The notes under the pieces: generated by a model | Told to the model about the DNA's origin: nothing | What the model saw: only the letters and a program-made list of their open reading frames with translations | The model's database searches: none | Translations under genes and position numbers: made by a program | In this document: positions 27,437 to 37,004 of the stretch, in pieces | How positions within the stretch are numbered: position 1 is the stretch's first letter | Layout of the letters: the number at the start of each line of letters is the position of its first letter | Source: Streptomyces sp. DSM 110735 | Lineage (GTDB): Bacteria > Actinomycetota > Actinomycetes > Streptomycetales > Streptomycetaceae | Assembly (NCBI RefSeq): GCF_016482685.1 | Contig: NZ_JACYHF010000002.1 | Coordinates: 186,001 to 250,000, forward strand | Length of the DNA: 64,000 nucleotides | Reading direction: 5' to 3'

Positions 27437-28279
27437 TCACACGGCAGTGGGCTCCCGGGTTGTCTCAAGGTCGTTGAGCACAGCGAGCACTGGCCCCCAG
27501 CACATGCCGACGGTGTCGCGGTCCGGGACGACGCCACGCTCTCGTTGTTTGCGGAGGTGTACGAAGTTTCGGTACTCGCGGACGATCGCCATGAAGTCGT
27601 GGGCGTCCATCTGGATCCATCCTCGGATGCGCGCGGTGTCCAGTAGCAGGGCGAAGCTGGCTCGTTCAGGGGCGACGCGCCTATCGCCCTGAGGGATGCC
27701 CCGTTGCAGGCTGGGATCTCTGTGCGTAAGGACGTCGAGGAGGAGAGCTTCAGTGAAGCTGCCGATACCGATGAGCGCCATGCCGTATGCGCCGTGTTGC
27801 TCACAGATCCGTGTCTCAGTGACCCTCTCCATGAGTTGTTGCAGGAATTCCCCACTGCTCACGAGGGGGCGGATGCGCTCTTCCAAGTCCTCGGGGGCGG
27901 AGAACATCGTGCTGTGGCCGTCGGTGCCGACCTCTCCCAGGACAGGGCGGGCGGCGACGTAGGTGATGGCCACTCCTTCGGCTGCGAGGAGGCTGTTCAG
28001 CTCTTGGCGGATGAGATCGGCGGAAGCCCGGCCGTCGTCGTATTCGAGTGGGTCACAGATCCGGCACAGCAGCCGACTGACAGCGGCGTGATCGCCTGTT
28101 CCCGCCATGATGTCCGTGAGCCACACGATGCGCGGTGAGCCGTCATACTCGGGAGTTGATGGCCACGCTGCGCGTTGCAGGAGTTGTTCGAGCTGATACC
28201 CGCGGCGCTCAAAGGGGCCGTCGATGTCGACGATGAGACGGGCAACGCGCTCCAGGGTCAGGACGTCGAGCGTTTTCAT
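27437..28279 (-). CDS. HEPN-like (AbiJ-like) protein coupled to the helicase-nuclease gene
   Basis: A 280-aa soluble protein. The start at ATG 28279 overlaps the helicase stop codon (the shared bases read TGATG on either side), so translation is coupled. The N-terminal about 110 residues (LERVARLIVDIDGPF, AAVSRLLCRICDPLEYDD, LIRQELNSLLAAEGV) resemble the adaptor-like N-terminal domain of some AbiJ-type abortive-infection proteins. Near residue 235 the stretch MAIVREYRNFVHLRKQRE contains R-x6-H, with RN-x2-H inside it. That is the pattern of HEPN RNase active sites. A C-terminal helix follows. The function is inferred: an RNase effector under control of its helicase partner. It could instead be a non-catalytic HEPN adaptor. 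Confidence 0.6.
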   Translation of the reverse strand: MKTLDVLTLERVARLIVDIDGPFERRGYQLEQLLQRAAWPSTPEYDGSPRIVWLTDIMAGTGDHAAVSRLLCRICDPLEYDDGRASADLIRQELNSLLAAEGVAITYVAARPVLGEVGTDGHSTMFSAPEDLEERIRPLVSSGEFLQQLMERVTETRICEQHGAYGMALIGIGSFTEALLLDVLTHRDPSLQRGIPQGDRRVAPERASFALLLDTARIRGWIQMDAHDFMAIVREYRNFVHLRKQRERGVVPDRDTVGMCWGPVLAVLNDLETTREPTAV

Positions 28280-31200
28280 CAGGGCTGTTCCTTGTCTGTC
28301 GGGTGCTGAGCGTGTGCGAAGGCGTGCAGAAGACGTTCGGTGATGACGCGACCGCGGCGCTTGAAGCCGAGTTCGGCGAGTGCCTGGTCCACGCGGGTCT
28401 CGCGATCGAGCTGGTATCCGTCGCTCAGAAGCCAGTTGGCCAGCGCGAGCAGGTCGGTGTCGCTGTAGTCGCCGGTGCGTGCTCCTTGCGGCAACGCCGG
28501 ACGAGCGCCACGGCCGATCACGGGAGGTGTGGCCGGCACGCGGTGGACCGGATCGGAGACAGGTGCGCGATCGGTCCTCTCCGCGGCATCTCGCCAGGCG
28601 TCGAGGAGCCGTTCGAGTTCGGAACTTGGATTGGTGAACCAACTGGACGCCCAGATGCGGTGGAAACGCCATCCGAGTCGTTCAAGGTGTTCTTGGCGGA
28701 GTCGGTCGCGGTCGCGGGCGCTGGGAGCGCGGTGGTAGCGATCGCCGTCCGTTTCGACGGCGAGGACCATCTGCCCGGGCCGTTCGGGGTGGCCGAGCGC
28801 GAAATCGATGCGATAGCCGGATACGCCCCATTGAGGTGTGACGGGAACGTCAGATGCTTCGAGAGCGGCGAGGATCTGCTGTTCGAAGCCGTTGAGGTTC
28901 CAGTCGGTGCGTGCGCTTCCTGTGCGCTGGAGGTCTCCTCCGTGGGAGGCGTACTCCAGAAAGGCCCGCAACATTTCGGGACCGCGGTGTCGGGTGGCCA
29001 GGAGTTTCGAGGGGTCGAAATCGTGGTGGGTGAAAGAGGTGACGACGGTCATCGCCTGGCGGGCACGTGTGATGGCCACGTTGAGGCGCCGTTCCCCGCC
29101 GTCATTGTTGAGCGGGCCGAAGTTCATGGCCAGGCGTCCGTTGGCGGCCTTCCCGTAGCCGATGCTGAGGATGATGGCGTCACGTTCATCGCCTTGGACT
29201 TGTTCGAGGCTCTTGGCGAAGAAGCGACGGCGTGGGCCTGCTTCGCGGCTGAAGTAGTCCTGCAGGTCCGGGTGTTCCTGGAGGGCTTGTCTCAGAGCGA
29301 GGTCGATGCGGTCCGCGTGGATCTGTCCCATGGTGATGACGCCGAGGCTCTGGTGCGGTGCGTGGGCGGCATGTGCCAGGGCGAGGTCAACCACGCGTCG
29401 CACCTCCTCGTCGGAGGAACCGGACCGACCGGGGCGGGGCTGGGCGTCGACGACGTCCAGGCGTAGCGGGCTGGTCTGGGTGGTGCCCGGGAACGTGACG
29501 AGTGTGTCGTTGTAGATGGTGTGGTTGGCGAAAGCGATGAGGCGTTCGTCTTGGCTGCGGTAGTGCCACTTGAGGGTGTGGACGGGCAGCCGACTGCACA
29601 GCATGTCGAGGAGGGACTCGAAGGCATCGGGTGCGGCGTCGCCGGAGTCCCCGTTCTCGGGGTTCTCGTCTGCGCCGCTGAGAAGTTTCTGGAAGAAGGT
29701 CGTCGGGGGAAGCTGGTGCGGGTCGCCGGCGACGATCACCTGGCGGGCGCGCATGATGGATGTGATGGCGTCGTGCGGGAGGACCTGGCTGGCTTCGTCG
29801 AAGATCACAACATCGAAGAGGCGGGCGGCGGGAAGAACGCGGCTGACGACGAGTGGGGACATCGCCCAGCACGGCTTGGCGGCCATGAGGACATCCGGCG
29901 CCTTCTCCACGAGTCTGCGCAGGGCCAGGTGCCGGGATTTGCGGTGTGCCTGGGTACGCACGAGGGTGTTTTGGTCGGGGTGGGCGTCACGGGCTTTTCG
30001 CAGGCGGGTGGCCACTTGGTAGCGGATGCGGGCAGGGTTGAGGTCCCGGTGGGTGCGGTCGAGGCGTTGGAACTGTTCGATCGTGTGGTCGTGCTCGGTT
30101 CCGGTGAAGGAGCGAAGGTAAGGGTGTTGCATGCGGGCCTCGTCGAGGACGGAGGCCCACCAGACGTGGGCCAAGGTTCCTACAGCGGTGTCCGGGGTGG
30201 CATCGGCTTCGGCGAGCTCGTCCAGGAGGTGACCGAGCCCTGCCGACTCCAGGCGGTCGGTGAGCTGGTTCAGCTCGGGCATCCGCAGCAAGGTCGCCCG
30301 GTCCTGGTCAAGACGCTGGATGACCCGGTCTACTTCGCCGGTGGAGGTGTTCTCCCATCCCTGCCAGCGCACGCACAGGGCTATCGCGGCCAGCCGATCG
30401 CGCACCTCGGTGAAGGAGGCGACGGCGGAGGACAAGCCGGGAACGGCCCACGGGTTGCTGTCGGCGGTCGCGGCCTGTTCCTGCCAGCGGCTTTTCTGAT
30501 CGGCAGCGTCCACAAACGCCGCGTGCAGCAAGGAACGGGTACGGCAGCCGTCCTTGGCCAGCCCTCGCGCTCTTGCTGTCAGTTTTCGACGCTGCCACCA
30601 GCCGACCTTGAGCGAGCGCTCCTTGCGCCAGGCTCGGTCGGCAGTCGCAGCGATCATGTCGTTCAGGTCGGAGTCGAAGACGGCTGCCTCGAAGCGGCTG
30701 AGAGTGATGGTGACGTCGTGCAGCAGTGTGAGGAGGGATTGCCACCCCTCGACGTCGTCGGCCCGTCGCAGCCCCGCCCTGTCCACCAGTGCCTCGACGG
30801 TGCGTCGGGCATCTGTCAGCGCACGGCCGGTGAGCTGATCGAGGCTGGCCACCACGGAATGCAGTTCGCTGTCGGAGCGAACCGACAGGTGAGACCAGGG
30901 GGATGAGCCACGCCGCACCGAGAGGCCGTTCTTGGCGACAAGCGCACGTAGGTCTTTTTCGGTCTGGTGAAACTGCTCGCCATGGAGGCGGTACAGGTCT
31001 CTGCCGCGCAATCGCAGTCGGCTGTGCTGGTCGCGGGGGCTGGCCATGAGGTGCGTGAGCAGTTGGTGCGGGCTGATCTCCCAGGGCTCCAGGGGCTGGT
31101 GAAACTCCTGGACGTGTTGCAGGGCCTGGTCGCGGTGGCCTTCGAGGCTCCTGTGGAGCTCGTCAGGGCGAGGTGGGGGTTCTTGTCCGGCGCGTTCCAG

Positions 31201-32331
31201 GGCCTCGTACAGTTGCTGGGCGGTCTGGCGGCGGCTGAGTTTGTTGCCGTGCAGGTCGAAGACCAGTCCATCGAGGTCGACTTCGGCGAGGTTGTCGGTC
31301 ACCGCATCGATCGCGGCGCGCTTCTCGGCGACGAAGAGCGTGCGTTTGCCCAACGCCGCGAAGGCGGCGATCAGGTTGGCGATGGTCTGGCTCTTACCCG
31401 TGCCGGGTGGTCCCTCGATGACCAGGTGGGCGCCGGCCAGCGCGGCGCTGATGGCCCTGTGCTGAGAGCCGTCAGCGTCCCGGACCAGGTACTCCGACCG
31501 AGGCGCGATGGCGTCCGCGGTGGACGGCACGCGGGGAACCGCGTCTGCGCGCAAGGCGCGATCGGCTTCCTTGTCGTTGGCGAGGGCCGCTACCACCGGG
31601 TGGCTCGCCAAGAGGTCGACCGACTGGGCGAGGTCATTGACCATGGGAAGCCGGTCGAAGCTGAAGACGCCGGCGACCACGCGCTCTTCCAGTTCGACGG
31701 TGAGATTGCTACGCGTGCAGGCCGTCTGCAGCACCTCATAGGCGCAACGCATACGGTCATCGAGATCCGCGCACTCGTCGACCGCGTTCGTGATCTTGTC
31801 GGTGAGTTCCTCGAGATCACCATCCAGGCCGTATTGGCGGCTCAGGGCATAGAGCAGAACCGGGTTGATCTCGGCTTCGCCCACTCCTTCCAGGACGAAG
31901 TCGTTCTCCGTCGCGGTGCGCGGCTCAATGGTCAGCGGCTGCAGGAGAAGAGGAGCACGCAGAGCCGCGAGTGGACGACTGCCACGCGTTGTCGGGGGCT
32001 CGACACGCACCAGGCCAAGCGCCAGGCGCCCGGCGTCGATGCCTTGTTCCTCCGCCAGTTCGACCATTTTGCGGCGGAGACCGCGTGCTCGCGCCCACGC
32101 CGCCTTGTGATCCTCAGCGGACGGGAAAAGACTGGCCAGACGGATTGCGCGGCCGTTCAACAGCGCGGTCAGTGCCTGCGGTGCCGCATCGGTGACGTCC
32201 AGCGTCGCCCGCTTCGTGTCCTTGAAGTGCAGCAGCGTGTTGTAGGGACCGAAGTCGATCAGCGCGTCGGACCATTGCTGCGCGCAGATCTCCACCGCCC
32301 GGCGCCGTACAGGTCCCACGTGTTCGTCCAT
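28279..32331 (-). CDS. DUF4011-like/SF1 helicase with C-terminal Vsr-like nuclease domain
   Basis: A 1350-aa protein from ATG 32331, with GGGGGAGAC directly ahead. The N-terminal about 290 residues have the DUF4011-type pattern (WSDALIDFGPYNTLLHFKD). The SF1 helicase core follows: Walker A EGPPGTGKSQTIANL near residue 310, then LFVAEKRAAIDAVTDNL. A coiled/helical insertion of about 450 residues comes next, then Walker B VVIFDEASQVLPHD near 845, VAGDPHQLPPTTFF near 865, LKWHYRSQDERLIAFAN, and the C-terminal ERRLNVAITRARQAMTVV. Near 1175-1225, GYRIDFALG, LAVETDGDRYH and RQEHLERLGWRFHRIWAS form a Vsr/DUF559-like PD-(D/E)XK nuclease. A small helical C-terminal domain follows. Proteins with this domain set are known in phage defence; the pairing with a HEPN-like gene is what stands out here. 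Confidence 0.85.
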   Translation of the reverse strand: MDEHVGPVRRRAVEICAQQWSDALIDFGPYNTLLHFKDTKRATLDVTDAAPQALTALLNGRAIRLASLFPSAEDHKAAWARARGLRRKMVELAEEQGIDAGRLALGLVRVEPPTTRGSRPLAALRAPLLLQPLTIEPRTATENDFVLEGVGEAEINPVLLYALSRQYGLDGDLEELTDKITNAVDECADLDDRMRCAYEVLQTACTRSNLTVELEERVVAGVFSFDRLPMVNDLAQSVDLLASHPVVAALANDKEADRALRADAVPRVPSTADAIAPRSEYLVRDADGSQHRAISAALAGAHLVIEGPPGTGKSQTIANLIAAFAALGKRTLFVAEKRAAIDAVTDNLAEVDLDGLVFDLHGNKLSRRQTAQQLYEALERAGQEPPPRPDELHRSLEGHRDQALQHVQEFHQPLEPWEISPHQLLTHLMASPRDQHSRLRLRGRDLYRLHGEQFHQTEKDLRALVAKNGLSVRRGSSPWSHLSVRSDSELHSVVASLDQLTGRALTDARRTVEALVDRAGLRRADDVEGWQSLLTLLHDVTITLSRFEAAVFDSDLNDMIAATADRAWRKERSLKVGWWQRRKLTARARGLAKDGCRTRSLLHAAFVDAADQKSRWQEQAATADSNPWAVPGLSSAVASFTEVRDRLAAIALCVRWQGWENTSTGEVDRVIQRLDQDRATLLRMPELNQLTDRLESAGLGHLLDELAEADATPDTAVGTLAHVWWASVLDEARMQHPYLRSFTGTEHDHTIEQFQRLDRTHRDLNPARIRYQVATRLRKARDAHPDQNTLVRTQAHRKSRHLALRRLVEKAPDVLMAAKPCWAMSPLVVSRVLPAARLFDVVIFDEASQVLPHDAITSIMRARQVIVAGDPHQLPPTTFFQKLLSGADENPENGDSGDAAPDAFESLLDMLCSRLPVHTLKWHYRSQDERLIAFANHTIYNDTLVTFPGTTQTSPLRLDVVDAQPRPGRSGSSDEEVRRVVDLALAHAAHAPHQSLGVITMGQIHADRIDLALRQALQEHPDLQDYFSREAGPRRRFFAKSLEQVQGDERDAIILSIGYGKAANGRLAMNFGPLNNDGGERRLNVAITRARQAMTVVTSFTHHDFDPSKLLATRHRGPEMLRAFLEYASHGGDLQRTGSARTDWNLNGFEQQILAALEASDVPVTPQWGVSGYRIDFALGHPERPGQMVLAVETDGDRYHRAPSARDRDRLRQEHLERLGWRFHRIWASSWFTNPSSELERLLDAWRDAAERTDRAPVSDPVHRVPATPPVIGRGARPALPQGARTGDYSDTDLLALANWLLSDGYQLDRETRVDQALAELGFKRRGRVITERLLHAFAHAQHPTDKEQP

Positions 32332-32685
32332 GTCTCCCCCTTGACTGAACTGGGCTGCTAGCTCCGACCGTGTGAGGGTCGTGGTCCGCTCTCGGGCCGA
32401 GAGGAACTGATCAGCGTACGAGTGGAGGGGGACATGCCACAGGCAGAATCTGGACACGAGGGGGCGCATGGGAAGCACGCACGGCGCAGATGTGGCGCGC
32501 GCCGAATTCCGGCCTGCGAGAGGGGAGTTGTCCGGTCGGATGCCACAAGGTGACAGATCAAACGCCTACGGATAGACGATCAAGCGAAGGTCCGGGTAAG
32601 TCCCGGTGCGTCAACACCTCGGTCCTCTGCCGCCGGCGGCACAGCGCCCCGATCGCCCAGCCTCCGATCGATCCGGCACCGTCCG
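32332..32685. other. Upstream region of the helicase operon; no supported gene
   Basis: About 350 bp between the helicase start and the UvrA-like stop codon. It is moderately AT-richer than the flanks. The helicase frame extends to 32478, but that extension has no ribosome-binding site. The defence operon promoter should lie here. No clear operator dyad was seen. Confidence 0.4.
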
Positions 32686-35376
32686 TCAAGCGGAGCCCCG
32701 CAGCGCTGCGGACTCCTCGAGCGCGGCGGTGAGGTACTTCGCCGACGCCCCGACGCCTCCCTCGGCGACCTGTGCCGGGGTGCCGCTGGCGACGACCGTG
32801 CCCCCGTCCTCCCCCGCGCCGGGTCCGAGGTCGATGACGTGGTCCGACGCGGCGACGACGCGCATGTCCAGCTCGACCATCACGACGGTGTTGCCCGCGT
32901 CGACGAGGGTCTGCAGATGGGTGACGAGACGGTCGGCGTCGGCGCAGTGCAGTCCCGAGGTCGGCTCGTCGAGCACGTAGAAGGTGTCTCCGCGCTGGGC
33001 GCGCTGCAACTCGCTGGCGAGCTTGACGCGTTGGGCCTCCCCGCCGGAGAGCTCGGTGGCGGGCTGCCCGAGCCGCAGGTAGCCGAGCCCCACGTCGATC
33101 AGCGCGGACAGGGACCGCATGATCTCTTCCTCGCCGTCGAAGAACGCGTGTGCCTCCTCGACGTTCATCGAGAGGATCTCGGCGATGTTCCGGTCACGCC
33201 AGGTGATCTCCAGGGTGCTGGCCTTGTAGCGGGTGCCGTGGCAGTCCGGGCACTCGGTGTAGACCGAGGGAAGGAAGAGGAGTTCGACCATCACCGAGCC
33301 CTCGCCCTCGCAGGTCGGGCAGCGGCCGCCGGTGACGTTGAAGGAGAACCGGCCGGGCTTGTAGCCACGGGAGCGAGCCTCGGGTGTCTGCGCGAAGCGG
33401 CTGCGTACACGGTCGAACAGACCCGTGTAGGTGGCGACGTTGGAGCGGGGCGTGCGGCCGATGGGCTTCTGGTCGATGCTGACCACGCGGCGTATGCCGG
33501 TCAGTTCTCCCTCGATCGCGCCCTCCAGCCTGCCGGGGGAATCGTCCAGGAGCAGCTCGTCGTCCTCGGGAGCCTCGTCGACGGGCACGGCACCCCCCAG
33601 GTACTCGGTGAGCAGCGCGGGCAGTGCCTGGCTGACCAGGCTCGACTTGCCTGATCCGGATACGCCGGTCACGGCGGTGAGGGCGCCCATGGGGATCGAC
33701 ACGGACACGCCCCGCAGGTTGTTGAGGGTGACATCGCTCAGCTCGATCCATCCGCTCGGGCGACGAGGCGTGCGCGGGGCGAGACCGCTGCCGCCGAAGA
33801 GATACCCGCGCGTCACCGATTCGTCGGCACCGGCGAGGCCCTCGGTCGGTCCGCTGTAGATGATCCGGCCGCCGCGCTCGCCCGCGCCGGGGCCGATGTC
33901 GACGAGCCAGTCGGCGTGCCGCATCACGTCGACGGAGTGCTCGACGACGAACAGGCTGTTGCCCCGGCGCTTGAGCCCGTCGAGGATCCCGAGCAGCGCG
34001 GTCACGTCCTGCGGGTGCAGCCCCGCCGAGGGCTCGTCGAGCACGTAGACGACGCCGAAGAGCTCCGAGGTCAACTGGGTGGCCAGCCGCAGGCGCTGCA
34101 GCTCGCCGCCCGAGAGCGTGGGCGTGGTGCGGTCCAGGGAGAGGTAGCCGAGCCCCAGGTCGATGACGGGGCGCAGACGGTCGAGCAGTTCCGCGCCCAG
34201 GCGTGCCGTCGTGGCCAGCTTCTCGACCGACCGGTTCGGGGTGCGGCGTACGTCGGGCGCGGCCGTGTGGGCGGATCCCCCGGCGGCGACGCGCTGCTGG
34301 ACGGCATGACGACGCGCGTCGGCGTCGAGGGCCTCGCCGGGGGACTCCGTATGGTCGGCGTTCACCTGATCCGAGGCGTCCGCGACGGCACGGTCCAGCA
34401 GCGAGGCGAGCTCCCGCAGCGGCAGACCCGAGAACTCGGCGATGTCGAGTCCCTCGAAGGTCACGGTCAGGGCTTCGGGCTTCAGCCGCTTGCCGTGGCA
34501 GGACGGGCAGGGGGCGGCGTCGAGGAACTGGGCGACGCGGCGCTTCATCGAGGCGCTCTTGGTGTTGGCGAAGGTGTCGAGCACGTAGCGGCGCGCGCCG
34601 ACGAACGCGCCCTGGTAGCTCGGCTCTTCGCCCGCCTCGATCGCGGCGCGCGCCTCGGAGAGCGTGAGCCGGGAATGGACGGGGACGGAAGGGGTCTCGT
34701 CGGTGTAGAGGATCCACTCCCGGTCCTTCTTCGGCAGCTCCTTCCAAGGAACGTCGACGTCGTAGCCGAGCGCCACGAGGACGTCGCGCAGTTGGTGGCC
34801 GTGCCAGGCCGTCGGCCAGGAGGCGATCGCGCGCTCGCGGATCGTGAGGGAGGGGTCCGGCACCATCTTCCGCTCGGTCACCTCGTACACGCGGCCGATG
34901 CCGTGGCACCGCGGGCAGGCTCCCTGGACGGTGTTGGCGGAGAAGTCCTCGGCGTAGAGCATCGGTTGATCGTCCGGGTAGTCACCGGCGCGCGAGTAGA
35001 GCATGCGCACGAGGGACGAGAGCGTGGTGAGGCTGCCCACCGACGAGCGGGCGCTGCGTCCTCCGCGCTGCTGCTGCAGGGCGACGGCAGGAGGCATCCC
35101 GGTGATCGAGTCGACGTCGGGGACGCCGGCCTGGTCGATCAGACGCCGGGCGTACGGGGCGACCGACTCCAGGTAGCGCCGCTGCGACTCCGCGTAGAGG
35201 GTGCCGAAGGCGAGGGAGGACTTGCCCGACCCCGAGACGCCGGTGAAGACCACCGTCGCGTCGCGCGGGACCGTCAGGTCCACGTCCTTGAGGTTGTGCT
35301 CGCGGGCGCCCCTGACCCGGACGTCGGCCTGGACGGGCGAGGGCGCCTGGGAAGCGGGCGCTGCTGCGTCGGTCAT
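32686..35376 (-). CDS. UvrA-like ABC ATPase (UvrA2 type)
   Basis: An 896-aa DNA-damage or drug-resistance-associated ABC protein. Both nucleotide-binding domains are complete: [21 protein letters not shown] near residue 45, LSGGELQRLRLATQL and YVLDEPSAGLHPQD; then [35 protein letters not shown] and YVLDEPTSGLHCAD. Zinc-finger cysteines are present (CPRCHGIG, CPSCHGKR, CPTCEGEGS, CPDCHGTRY). It is shorter than repair UvrA, as in the UvrA2 class, which usually lacks the UvrB-binding region. An Ala/Ser-rich insertion (ADASDQ to AAPDVRRTPN) at about residues 330-385 sits ahead of the first ABC signature. UvrA2 proteins are linked to tolerance of DNA-binding antibiotics. The gene stands alone between the defence operon and a formaldehyde dehydrogenase gene. 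Confidence 0.9.
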   Translation of the reverse strand: MTDAAAPASQAPSPVQADVRVRGAREHNLKDVDLTVPRDATVVFTGVSGSGKSSLAFGTLYAESQRRYLESVAPYARRLIDQAGVPDVDSITGMPPAVALQQQRGGRSARSSVGSLTTLSSLVRMLYSRAGDYPDDQPMLYAEDFSANTVQGACPRCHGIGRVYEVTERKMVPDPSLTIRERAIASWPTAWHGHQLRDVLVALGYDVDVPWKELPKKDREWILYTDETPSVPVHSRLTLSEARAAIEAGEEPSYQGAFVGARRYVLDTFANTKSASMKRRVAQFLDAAPCPSCHGKRLKPEALTVTFEGLDIAEFSGLPLRELASLLDRAVADASDQVNADHTESPGEALDADARRHAVQQRVAAGGSAHTAAPDVRRTPNRSVEKLATTARLGAELLDRLRPVIDLGLGYLSLDRTTPTLSGGELQRLRLATQLTSELFGVVYVLDEPSAGLHPQDVTALLGILDGLKRRGNSLFVVEHSVDVMRHADWLVDIGPGAGERGGRIIYSGPTEGLAGADESVTRGYLFGGSGLAPRTPRRPSGWIELSDVTLNNLRGVSVSIPMGALTAVTGVSGSGKSSLVSQALPALLTEYLGGAVPVDEAPEDDELLLDDSPGRLEGAIEGELTGIRRVVSIDQKPIGRTPRSNVATYTGLFDRVRSRFAQTPEARSRGYKPGRFSFNVTGGRCPTCEGEGSVMVELLFLPSVYTECPDCHGTRYKASTLEITWRDRNIAEILSMNVEEAHAFFDGEEEIMRSLSALIDVGLGYLRLGQPATELSGGEAQRVKLASELQRAQRGDTFYVLDEPTSGLHCADADRLVTHLQTLVDAGNTVVMVELDMRVVAASDHVIDLGPGAGEDGGTVVASGTPAQVAEGGVGASAKYLTAALEESAALRGSA

Positions 35377-35585
35377 ACCTCAAAGCTAACAACGCGCGGA
35401 CCTGGCCGGCTGGAGAAGACGTGCCTGGTCAGGGAGCGTGGCACGCATCGTCAGTGCGATGGCGCGCAGGGCATAGAGGCTGCGGTTCCGGCGTGCATAC
35501 GTTGGGTGTCGACCCTACGTTGAGAAGGTCGCCGAGGTCGCAGAGCCCCCGAAATGACCGCTGGCACTCCCCCGGCCACGTCCCC

Positions 35586-35615
35586 CTGGATCAGCCTGAA
35601 TCAGCCTGGATCAGC
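35586..35615. repeat. Short 10-bp tandem repeat before the formaldehyde dehydrogenase gene
   Basis: The unit TCAGCCTGGA/TCAGCCTGAA repeats twice, with partial copies on both sides, and ends just before the AGAGGAGA ribosome-binding site. It lies in the 5' leader. Repeat-number changes here would alter the spacing of the leader. Confidence 0.6.
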
Positions 35616-35628
35616 AGAGGAGATCGTC

Positions 35629-36828
35629 ATGGCAAGCAGCAACGGCAACCGCGCCGTCACCTTCCAGAGCGTGAAGGACATGCGCGTCGAGTCGCTGGAC
35701 TACCCGAAGCTTGAGATGCCGAACGGGAAGAAGGCTCCGCACGGGGTCATCCTCAAGATCGTCGCCACCAACATCTGCGGCAGCGACCTGCACATCTACC
35801 GCGGGTCCTTCCCCGTGCCGAAGGGCATGGTGATGGGCCACGAGATGACCGGTGAGGTCGTCGAGGTCGGTCCGGACGTCGAGTTCCTCAGCGAGGGCGA
35901 CCTCGTCTCCGTCCCGTTCAACGTCGCCTGCGGCCGATGCCGCAACTGTAGGGCGCGCCGCACCGACGTCTGCGAGACCACGAACCCCAAACTGGCGTGC
36001 GGGGCGTACGGCTTCAACCTGGGCGACTGGGTCGGCGGGCAGGCCGAGTACCTGTTCGTCCCGTACGCCGACTTCCAGCTCCTGCGTTTCCCGGACAAGG
36101 ACCAGGCCATGGAGAAGATCCGTGACCTGGCGCTGCTCTCGGACATCCTGCCCACCGCGTTCCACGGTCTCATGGAGGCGGGCGCCAAGCCGGGCTCGAC
36201 CGTGTACCTCGCGGGCGCCGGTCCGGTCGGCCGCTGCGGCGCGGCGGCGGCGCGCCTCCTCGGGGCGTCCTGCATCATCGTCGGCGACTACCACAAGGGC
36301 CGCCTGGAGCTGATGAAGCAGAACGGCTGCGAGACCATCGACCTGAACGAGGACGCGACACTCCACGACCAGATCGAAGCCATCCTGGGCGAACCCATGG
36401 TCGACTGCGCGGTCGACTACGTCGGCTCCGAGGCACACGGCATCGGCCGCGAGGCCGAGGACATGAACCCGGCCTACGCCATCAACCAGGTCATCGACGC
36501 CACCCGCGCGGGCGGCGCCACCGGAGTCATCGGCGTCTACGGCCCCGACCCGCTCGCGAAGTCGAAGGCCGAGCAGCAGGGCACGTACCCGATCGACTTC
36601 GGCACGGCATGGATCAAGTCGCCGCGGATCACCGCCGGGCAGGCACCGATCATGCACTACAACCGCGAGCTGATGATGGCGATCCTGTGGGACCGCATGC
36701 CCTACCTGAGCGCCATGCTCAACACCAAGGTCATCAGCCTCGACGACGCCCCCGAGGCGTACGCGACCTTCGACACCGGCGTGAACGACAAGTTCATCAT
36801 CGACCCCCACGGCCTCATCCCCGCCTGA
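35629..36828 (+). CDS. Zinc-dependent formaldehyde dehydrogenase (glutathione-independent type)
   Basis: A 399-aa medium-chain alcohol dehydrogenase family protein that, by family, dismutates or oxidises formaldehyde with tightly bound NAD. Catalytic zinc ligands are in NICGSDLHIYRG and MGHEMTGEV. The structural zinc cysteines are in CGRCRNCRARRTDVC. Rossmann motif AGAGPVGRCGAAAARLLGA lies near residue 195, and the family-typical AVDYVGSEAHGIG and NQVIDATRAGGATGVIGVYGPDPLA follow. The start is set at ATG 35629 behind AGAGGAGA, although the frame is open from 35554. A strong terminator follows at once, so it is monocistronic. The AraC gene downstream might regulate it. Confidence 0.92.
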   Translation: MASSNGNRAVTFQSVKDMRVESLDYPKLEMPNGKKAPHGVILKIVATNICGSDLHIYRGSFPVPKGMVMGHEMTGEVVEVGPDVEFLSEGDLVSVPFNVACGRCRNCRARRTDVCETTNPKLACGAYGFNLGDWVGGQAEYLFVPYADFQLLRFPDKDQAMEKIRDLALLSDILPTAFHGLMEAGAKPGSTVYLAGAGPVGRCGAAAARLLGASCIIVGDYHKGRLELMKQNGCETIDLNEDATLHDQIEAILGEPMVDCAVDYVGSEAHGIGREAEDMNPAYAINQVIDATRAGGATGVIGVYGPDPLAKSKAEQQGTYPIDFGTAWIKSPRITAGQAPIMHYNRELMMAILWDRMPYLSAMLNTKVISLDDAPEAYATFDTGVNDKFIIDPHGLIPA

Positions 36829-36840
36829 GGCCCGCCCTCC

Positions 36841-36877
36841 CCGGCCCGCAGTCCCTTGGAAGGGGGCTGCGGGCCGG
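36841..36877 (+). terminator. Terminator after the formaldehyde dehydrogenase gene
   Basis: CCGGCCCGCAG (36841-36851) and CTGCGGGCCGG (36867-36877) form an 11-bp perfect stem 12 bp past the stop codon, with further G-C pairing inside the loop. Confidence 0.75.
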
Positions 36878-37004
36878 ACCCCTGCCACTGCCGACACATC
36901 CGATCGGCAAAAAAGCCCGGGAAGATCCCTGCGGCGTACGCTGGGACGGGGACGCCGTGAGCCTCGTGCAGAGCGGCGCGGAGCAGTCAAGAGGAGCGAA
37001 TGCC

